A stretch of DNA of 11,867 nucleotides, taken from the NCBI GenBank assembly GCA_026770585.1, contig MU646604.1, positions 336,869 to 348,735 on the forward strand. Direction: 5' to 3'. Below the pieces are notes generated by a model that searched no databases, was not told where the DNA came from, and saw only the letters and a program-made list of their open reading frames with translations. Of the stretch, positions 6,779 to 11,867 are shown in pieces. The stretch's first letter is position 1, and each line of letters opens with the position of its first letter. Source of the stretch: Baffinella frigidus. Lineage: Eukaryota; Cryptophyceae; Cryptomonadales; Baffinellaceae. The position numbers and the translations under genes were made by a program.

Positions 6779-7359
6779 CTCACTGGGAGGGGGTTTGCGA
6801 CGAGGGAGGTGGGCGAGTGGATCCTTTGGAAACCGTACAATACTCACGTTAAATTAAAACAACTATGATATTAATGTTGTAGGAAGTCTCAAGCTCACCG
6901 GGAGGGGGTTGCCGACGAGGGAGGTGGGAGAGAGGACACCCCATCCTAGCCTTTCCAGTGCCAAACTCTCAAGACCGCAACCCGCAACACCCCCCCCCCC
7001 CCCTTGGCGGCTCACTGGGAGGAGGTTTCCAACGAGGGAGTTGGGCGAGAGGATCCTTTGGAAACCATACAATACTCACATTAAATTAAAACAATTATGA
7101 TATTAGTGTTGTAGGAAGTCTCAAGCTCACCGGGAGGGGGTTGCCGACGAGGGAGGTGGGAGAGAGGACACCCCATCCTAGCCTTTCCAGTGCCAAACTC
7201 TCAAGACCGCAACCCGCAACACCCCCCCCCCCCCCTTGGCGGCTCACCGGGAGGGGGTTGCCGACGAGGGAGGTGGGAGAGAGGACACCCCATCCTAGCC
7301 TTTCCAGTGCCAAACTCTCAAGACCGCAACCCGCAACACCCCCCCCCCCCCCTTGGCGG
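6779..7359 (+). repeat. A-B-A-B-B tandem array of 115- and 117-bp units
   Basis: Units start with CTCACYGGGAGGRGGTT. Type A (6779-6893 and 7011-7125, 115 bp each) continues into ATCCTTTGGAAACC and an A/T-rich tail with ATTAAATTAAAAC. Type B (6894-7010, 7126-7242, 7243-7359, 117 bp each) continues into ACACCCCATCCTAGCCTTTC, a C run of about 14-15 and TTGGCGG. A truncated further unit begins at 7360 and runs to about 7425. Because B is 39 codons long, several frames stay open across it, but the derived proline-rich repeat looks like a by-product. The array borders the second telomere-like tract. Confidence 0.9.
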
Positions 7360-7430
7360 CTCCCCGGGAGGGGGTTGCCGACGAGGGAGTTGGGCGAGAG
7401 GATCCCCGGCGACGCGAGGACTCCTGCCGC

Positions 7431-7722
7431 TGTTTCGGGTTCAGTGTTTAGGGTTTAGGGGTTTAGGGGTTTGGGGTTTGGGGTTGGGAGTTTGGTGTTT
7501 GGTGTTTGGTGTTTGGTGTTTGGTGTTCGGGTTTTGGGTTTCAGGTTTAGGGGTTCAGGGTTTAGGGTTTAGGGTTTAGGGTGTTGGGTTTTGGGTTTGA
7601 GGGTCAAGGTTCAGGTTTTAGGGTTTAGGGTTTAGTGTTTAGGGTTTAGGGTTCAGGGTTTAGGGTTTGGGGTTTAGGGCTTAGAGTTGAGGGTTTACAG
7701 TTTGGGGTGTAGGGTTTACCAG
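7431..7722 (+). repeat. Second telomere-like G-rich array
   Basis: TTTAGGG units mixed with TTTGGGG, TTTGGTG, TTCAGGG and TTTTGGG, all with the G-rich strand on plus. It begins directly after the last partial minisatellite unit and ends at a GC-rich stretch (about 7729-7790). It is more degenerate than the array at 5338-5755. Confidence 0.85.
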
Positions 7723-8159
7723 AGGTCGAGGCGGCGGGCGACTGCGCCGCCGCACCCGCGAACCCTCCACCCGCGCCCGCGCCCTCCGTTGCTGTACTCC
7801 GGGAATGTTAATTTCAATTGCTGTCATCCGGGAATTGAAATTGGAACCCGGGAATTTTAATTTTGTTGTTTAGTTTCAACGGAAAGTTTCGCCTAACTTT
7901 CATAGGAGTGTGGATTCTGGGTGCTGTGAAAACTCCGAAGTCCACCGTGTGGACGGTGGTAAAGATGGGGGGGGGGGGAGCTGAGAGACAGTGAAAGTAG
8001 CCGACATCTCTCTCTGCAAAGGTTTGGGGTAGGAAACAATCAATGGATTCTCCCCAAAATTCAGGCCTCATACTTTCCGACAGTTTTCTGTGAAAACGTG
8101 TGCCAGGACCGGGGTCCGTAACCACACTAATAGGCTAACGGCCTGAAAATGGGATAGTT
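7723..8159. other. Gene-free stretch with a short inverted repeat and a GTGTGG motif
   Basis: No credible gene was seen. AATTTCAATT (7810-7819) pairs with AATTGAAATT (7833-7842), and three CGGGAAT-type words occur between 7800 and 7854. CCACCGTGTGG at 7942-7952 recurs at 8540 and 11710, and a 12-G run lies at 7967-7978. Confidence 0.5.
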
Positions 8160-8261
8160 AGGCCTACGGCATTGCCTAGGACCTCCTACCGTAGGCCGAG
8201 GGATCCCAGGACCAAAAAGTCTCGGCCTACGGTAGGAGGTCCTAGGCAATCCCGTAGGCCT
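8160..8261. mobile_element. Foldback element with 41-bp arms, one mismatch
   Basis: Arms 8160-8200 and 8221-8261 are reverse complements at 40 of 41 positions, around a 20-base loop. Outer ends read AGGCCTACGG; inner parts read TTGCCTAGGACCTCCTACCG. Such near-identity indicates recent origin or recent copying. The core CCTAGGACC..CCTAC.GTAGGC also occurs within the 4538-4655 element, suggesting one family. It has no coding capacity and no clear target-site duplication. Confidence 0.8.
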
Positions 8262-8460
8262 GGGCTACGAGGGCTTCGGATTCTAGAGAGATTGATAATT
8301 TATTGCCGAACAACCAGCGTCAGCGCCGCACATGCTGCGCATTGTGCCACTTACTGTACCCCGTGTCGGCCGCTCATACGAGCATTTTCCGGATGGATTC
8401 TAACTCCACCTCCTACAGTCTCTAGCGTGGACCGAGGGGATACGCTAGATTTAGCGGTAA

Positions 8461-8820
8461 CGTGACCAAATTTGCACCAGATAAATGCTTCACGCTAATT
8501 GCGTCGGGGAAAGTTGACTTTTGATGAAAGGTCCGTAGTCCACCGTGTGGTTAGTGTTCAACAGTTTTCGACCGGTTTTCGGTCCAAAAACTGCGAGAAC
8601 GCGAAATCTGGGGAGCATCCAACGGACAGGGATGGGAGGCTAGTGAAAGTGACCTGAAAACGACCGATTTCCATTACGAATCGCAAGAAAAGGATCCAAT
8701 TCTGGTTCGAAAGTGGCCCCTGTAGCCTTCTGAGTGGACCACTCAAGGCTATCCATGCGAACAGATTCATAAGTCAATTATGAGATTATTGCCCAGGAAA
8801 CACGCCAAAAGTCAGCAATT
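8461..8820 (+). repeat. Dispersed repeat, plus-oriented copy (partner at 11507-11672)
   Basis: Two blocks here match the reverse complement of 11507-11672. Block 8461-8535 contains CAAATTTGCACC and AGTTGACTTTTGATGAAAGG. Block 8743-8820 contains GGCTATCCATGCGAACAGAT and ATTATTGCCCAGGAAACACG. Between them this copy carries about 200 bp absent from the partner, including the GGGATGGGAGGCT module at 8629. The 21-bp word starting CCCTGTAGCCTTCTGAGTGG occurs at 8718 and again at 8823. No gene is supported. Confidence 0.8.
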
Positions 8821-9279
8821 GACCCTGTAGCCTTCTGAGTGGAAGGCAGGTTTATCCGGGGAAAACTATTTTTCTTTAGTTTGATGGCAAGGAAAATTAC
8901 TACACAAATGCTTGAATATTACTAATAAGAAGGAACTGTGTAGTAATTTTCCTTGCCATCAAACTAAAGAAAAATAGGTTTCCCCGGATAAGCTTGTGAA
9001 AGAGACCTGGGAACGGATTGCCTACCGTACGGTCCTTTGGATTATCCACTCATGGGTTGTTCATGAAACCCCTGCGTATGTGCGGACACGGAAGGGAGGC
9101 TGAGAAAGGGACGTGGGAACGTGCCGCCCTGGGAGCCACCGAAGCCATGAGTAAGCCAGTTACGAGGTTGGAACACCCTATCCTGGTACAAAATTTTACA
9201 ACCCCACATGTAAATAGGCCCCTCTAGCATTCTCGAGTGGAGGGATGGGAGGCTTGCGAAAGTGACCTGGGAACGTGCC
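8629..9279 (+). repeat. GGGAGGCT..GAAAG.GACCTGGGAACG module, four copies
   Basis: Related 25-38 bp modules lie at 8629-8662, 8992-9015 (shorter), 9091-9125 and 9242-9279. The fullest form reads GGGATGGGAGGCT, four bases, then AAAGTGACCTGGGAACGTGCC. Two copies (8629, 9242) follow a GAGTGG-containing segment. The rest of 9000-9320 shows no gene. Confidence 0.7.
8852..8991. mobile_element. Foldback MITE with 55-bp arms, one mismatch
   Basis: 8852-8906 and 8937-8991 are reverse complements at 54 of 55 positions (the exception is A at 8865 against G at 8978), around a 30-base A/T-rich loop. Termini are TTATCCGGGGAAA, with ACTACACA at the loop side. It sits inside the 8.46-9.28 kb mosaic, next to a GAGTGG repeat word. 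The high arm identity suggests a very young element or arm homogenisation. No target-site duplication is obvious. Confidence 0.85.
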
Positions 9280-9325
9280 GTTCTGCACCAGCAGCCCAAC
9301 CTGCGGACCAGCACACCAAACATTA

Positions 9326-9405
9326 CATGATCATTATTATAATTATAATTATCACGTTTAAAAAATATTTTATCGACCACACACAGCCTCACACACACAC
9401 ACACA
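9326..9405. repeat. A/T-rich and CA microsatellites
   Basis: 9326-9352 is a run of ATT/AATT words, and 9390-9405 is a (CA)8 tract. ORFs crossing these tracts are low-complexity and are not annotated. Confidence 0.8.
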
Positions 9406-9631
9406 AAGTCGAAAAGGGGGGCAAGCCGCATTCAAGGGCCACATGGCAAAACGGCGCCTAGGAAGCAAGCCACCGGAACAGCCCTCGTGAGCCGCAGCAA
9501 CAACCCCCCATCGCCAGAATAAAAAATCGGCGCACCAACGTAGCCAACGAAACCTTTTGAGTTTTTGTGAGGTTCTGAGGCGCACCAGCGTATCCAAGGC
9601 AGATCCCCCCCCGCCCGCCGCACCCGCCGCC

Positions 9632-9904
9632 CCGCCCGCCGCTCCACCCAGTACCGACGCCGCGCTAGGCCCTGCGGTTTCGGGTTACGGGGTGTTGGTT
9701 TTGGGGTTTGTTGGTGTGGGGTTTGTGGGTTTGGGGTTTGGTGTTTGGTGTTTGAGGTGTGGGGTTTGGGGTTTTAGGGTTTGGGGTTTGGGGTTTGGAG
9801 TTGGGGGTTTGGTGTTTGGTGTTTGGTGTTTGGTGTTTGGCTCCGCCCGCCGCTCCACCCAGTACCGACGCCGCACTAGGCCCTGCGGTTTCGGGTTACG
9901 GGGT
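9632..9904 (+). repeat. 62-bp direct repeats bracketing a third telomere-like array
   Basis: 9632-9693 and 9843-9904 are two copies, 211 bp apart, of a sequence with CGCTCCACCCAGTACCGACG, CTAGGCCCTGCGG and TTTCGGGTTACGGGG. They differ at one position (CGCGCTAGG versus CGCACTAGG). Between them (about 9677-9842) is a G-rich array of TTTGGGG, TTTGGTG and TTTAGGG-type units, again G-rich on plus. The array continues briefly after the second copy (9905-9924). Confidence 0.85.
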
Positions 9905-9924
9905 TAGAGTTTTGGGTTTGGGAT

Positions 9925-10198
9925 GGGCCCTAGCGCCGTCGAGGGACTCTCGTCAGCACCAAAACATTGTGCGTCGCTGATCGGTCCATTTATTTTCGTG
10001 GTAATAATCAAGATTTGCTCGGTACAAAGATACCTGATCGACCGATATTTCGACCAGGAGTCTGGCCGAAATTTCCTTGAAAGCCCATCAACAGTTCAAA
10101 AAAGGCATGTCTCGTGACGCTGATGATCAGCCACTTGGCAGCCACCGGGGCCTTCACGGATACAGACCATCCAGGTGTAGGTCGGAAAGGGTTTGGGG
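9925..10198. other. Gene-free stretch
   Basis: No gene is recognised. The word CTTCACGGATACAG at 10152-10165 is a single copy of a motif that opens each tandem unit at 10514 and 10661. Confidence 0.5.
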
Positions 10199-10509
10199 TT
10201 TAGGTAATTCCACCCTGCAGTGAGGAAAGCGTTCAGGGTTGAGGCCCCTCGACCCTGTACACAGCGTACGGGTTGCCGCCTGTAGGTCGAACAGGGTTTA
10301 TGATTTAATTTCGGACCAAGACAGAATCTGTCCCGCTACCTTAGGCTCCCCACGCGGAAGGTAAGGGTGTATATGCTATGTTAGGCATCAAATGATGATA
10401 TCTTACGCCTTTTCATCAGGACAGATTCTGGTATGGTCCGTGATGAGATTTAGGTACGTGCACCCTGCAGTGAGGAAAGCGTTCAGGGTTGAGGCCCTTC
10501 GACCCTGTA
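10199..10509 (+). repeat. 61-bp direct repeat at 250-bp spacing
   Basis: 10199-10259 and 10449-10509 share CACCCTGCAGTGAGGAAAGC and GTTCAGGGTTGAGGCCC, with a handful of differences. A foldback (10312-10440) lies between them. The repeat contains telomere-like words (GTTCAGGG). Confidence 0.8.
10312..10440. repeat. Foldback with 22-bp arms (19/22)
   Basis: CGGACCAAGACAGAATCTG plus TCC (10312-10333) pairs with 10419-10440 (GGACAGATTCTGGTATGGTC plus CG), with three adjacent mismatches. The 129-bp span has no coding capacity. It is plausibly an older MITE-like element. Confidence 0.6.
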
Positions 10510-10513
10510 GGTC

Positions 10514-10787
10514 CTTCACGGATACAGTCCATCCAAACGATTTGTACTAAAATCGCATCCATCTGCCATGGATTCCAACCGACTTTCGCCCGGATTTCCG
10601 GGCGAAAACGAACTCGGGCGCTGCTAAGCGGAGGGGTGCACCTTGCGCAGGCGAACTCAACTTCACGGATACAGTCCATCGAAACGATTTGTACTGGATT
10701 CCAACCGACTTTCGCCCGGATTTCCGGGCGGAAAGGAAGTCGGGCGCCGCCAAGTGGAGGGGTGCACCTTGCGCAGGCGAACTCAAC
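10514..10787 (+). repeat. Tandem duplication with internal CGCCCGGA palindrome
   Basis: Copy 1 (10514-10660) and copy 2 (10661-10787) share CTTCACGGATACAGTCCATC, GGATTCCAACCGACTTTCGC, GGAGGGGTGCACCTTGCGCA and GGCGAACTCAACT. Copy 1 has about 20 extra bases (AAAATCGCATCCATCTGCCA). Each contains CGCCCGGATTTCCGGGCG. In copy 1 the arms extend to 11 bp (10584-10607), in copy 2 to 8 bp. ORFs read through both strands but have no recognisable product. Confidence 0.85.
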
Positions 10788-10789
10788 TC

Positions 10790-11406
10790 GGTCGTCCCCC
10801 CCGCGCCGTAGCTGAACCCCGCCTTACCCTGCGAGGAGTTGCGAGAACACGTTACGGGTGGACATCCCACTACGGGGGAGGGGTAGGTGTCTTATCTAGG
10901 CAACCGGAAAGCATATCTTGCGGTTACCGGCATGCTCAAAGTCAATTATTTGCGGGTATTTGCGGCAACTTTTGCCGATTTCAAGGGGAAATAATAGAAA
11001 GACGCAGGGCGTAAAATGACATGTAGCTCTCCCGCGTAGTAACTCCCGCATCAACCGGATTTCGGCATGATATGCACCCACCCGCCCTGAGTGGAGTTCC
11101 CTGCTGAATAGACAACGTACCTTGCCGCTAGGCATTCCGGAGTGAGGCCGTCCAATGACGCTAGAGCGTGTGCGGTAATTGTTGTCCATTTTGGACGTGC
11201 GGTTTCCCGGTTTTCTGGTTTTCATTTGTACAAGAAGTGTCCATTTACAATGTTTTACGACCTTGACAATATTTCATGCTCCCCTAGCGCTTACCGTAGT
11301 CCAACATCGTATCCAACTACCCTGCATTCAATCAGTCTCCAGCGTGTGCCGTATCAGCGTAGTAGTGACGCGTCTTACATAAATAGAGTAATGCATAGCC
11401 ACACGG
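10790..11406. other. Gene-free stretch
   Basis: Nothing recognisable is seen on either strand. ORFs of about 100 codons exist on both strands but overlap each other and resemble no family I know. Confidence 0.45.
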
Positions 11407-11587
11407 CCACACGAGGCTATCCATGCGGACAGAATAAAAGAACGTTTTAAAATTTGTGGGGAAATGATCACGTTTCCGTACGGATGTCCGTACGGAAACG
11501 TGATAAAATGCTGACTTTTGGAGTGTTTCCTGGGCAATAATCCAATAATTAAGTTATGAATCTGTTCGCATGGATAGCCTCGTGTGG
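11407..11587. mobile_element. 181-bp MITE with 27-bp inverted termini and a central palindrome
   Basis: Termini 11407-11433 and 11561-11587 (CCACACGAGGCTATCCATGC...) are reverse complements at 26 of 27 positions. Inside, 11467-11484 and 11487-11504 form a perfect 18-bp palindrome (ATCACGTTTCCGTACGGA) around TG. The right half (11507-11575) matches 8743-8820 in inverted orientation, so the terminus is part of the wider dispersed family. No open reading frame of interest and no clear target-site duplication were found. Confidence 0.8.
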
Positions 11588-11672
11588 AGAGGAGTACGGA
11601 CCTTTCATCAAAAGCCAACTTGCCTTGCGGCAATCAACGTTAAGGCTTATCCGGTGCAACTTTGGCCACGTA
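11507..11672 (-). repeat. Dispersed repeat, minus-oriented copy (partner at 8461-8820)
   Basis: The reverse complement of 11507-11575 matches 8743-8820, and that of 11594-11672 matches 8461-8535, in the same relative order. The intervening segment of about 20 bp here corresponds to about 200 bp in the partner. This copy is therefore deleted, or the partner carries an insertion. The first part overlaps the MITE ending at 11587. Confidence 0.8.
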
Positions 11673-11710
11673 CCACCCTGAATGCCAGCCCCACCAAAAC
11701 CTTCGCAGCC

Positions 11711-11815
11711 CACCGTGTGGCACCATGGTTTCAGATCCACACACCATAGTTGCAGGACCATAAACCACAGTTTCGGGGCCATACACCAGGGGGGGAGGAC
11801 CATACGCCATAGTTT
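11711..11815 (-). repeat. 21-bp minisatellite, five units
   Basis: Five consecutive 21-bp units (11711, 11732, 11753, 11774, 11795) fit a loose consensus CAGGACCATACACCATAGTT plus one base. On the minus strand an ORF reads them as seven-residue repeats (KLWRMVL, PPWCMAP, KLWFMVL, QLWCVDL, KPWCHTV). The ORF starts near the window edge and runs into the MITE region, so a real protein is doubtful. Confidence 0.75.
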
Positions 11816-11867
11816 AGTGGACCGTACCTTGGCGGTAGGCACGCTGGCGGGGGGGCGTCCGACGAGC

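Noticed and set aside
6779-7359. CRISPR-like repeat-spacer array
   Set aside because: Units are 115-117 bp with repeats running head to tail and no unique spacers of constant size. The sequence is otherwise eukaryotic in character.
7141-7579. Repetitive 105- and 129-codon ORFs
   Set aside because: They arise from the 117-bp units and the G-rich array, whose lengths keep several frames open. There is no start context or domain.
9042-9431. 129-codon minus-strand ORF
   Set aside because: It runs through CA and A/T microsatellites and dispersed repeat modules, and the translation is low-complexity in part.

Overview
The window looks like a gene-poor, repeat-rich stretch of a nuclear eukaryotic genome, probably a protist or alga. 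The evidence is a TRAF-type RING/zinc-finger protein, a trace of Cdc48/p97 with splice-like signals, long degenerate arrays of a TTTAGGG-like (plant/algal/chromerid/dinoflagellate type) telomeric motif, and many foldback (MITE-like) elements. No bacterial operon, Shine-Dalgarno-linked gene run, rRNA, tRNA or CRISPR array was seen. I cannot name the species from sequence alone.

Layout. 1-33 is a pure G run, probably a contig-end artefact or homopolymer. 198-344 on the minus strand encodes a recognisable piece of the Cdc48/p97 N-terminal domain, apparently an isolated exon or a pseudogene. 1198-2447 is a repeat block made of two diverged direct copies of a unit of about 600 bp. Part of this unit reappears inverted at 4245-4396. 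Between the inverted copies lie a small ORF with a credible signal peptide (2530-2838) and the only convincing complete gene, a 410-residue RING + five zinc fingers + coiled coil + MATH-like protein (2948-4180). A foldback element with 24-bp perfect inverted termini follows (4538-4655).

From about 5.2 kb to the end I see no credible gene. The region holds a palindrome duplicated at a 26-bp period, three telomere-like G-rich arrays (5338-5755, 7431-7722, 9677-9842) all in the same orientation, and a composite minisatellite (about 5879-7400). The minisatellite shares a 40-bp GC-rich module, seen at least ten times, and ends in an A-B-A-B-B tandem of 115- and 117-bp units. The rest is a mosaic of foldback elements (8160-8261, 8852-8991, 10312-10440, 11407-11587), related sequence dispersed in inverted orientation, tandem duplications near 10.2-10.8 kb and a 21-bp minisatellite at 11711-11815.

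The TRAF-like protein is most likely a ubiquitin ligase or signalling adaptor. Nothing shows that the other elements cooperate with it. The main interest lies in the non-coding architecture: very young foldbacks with one mismatch in 41-55 bp arms, shared cores between separate elements, and a gene bracketed by inverted repeats.
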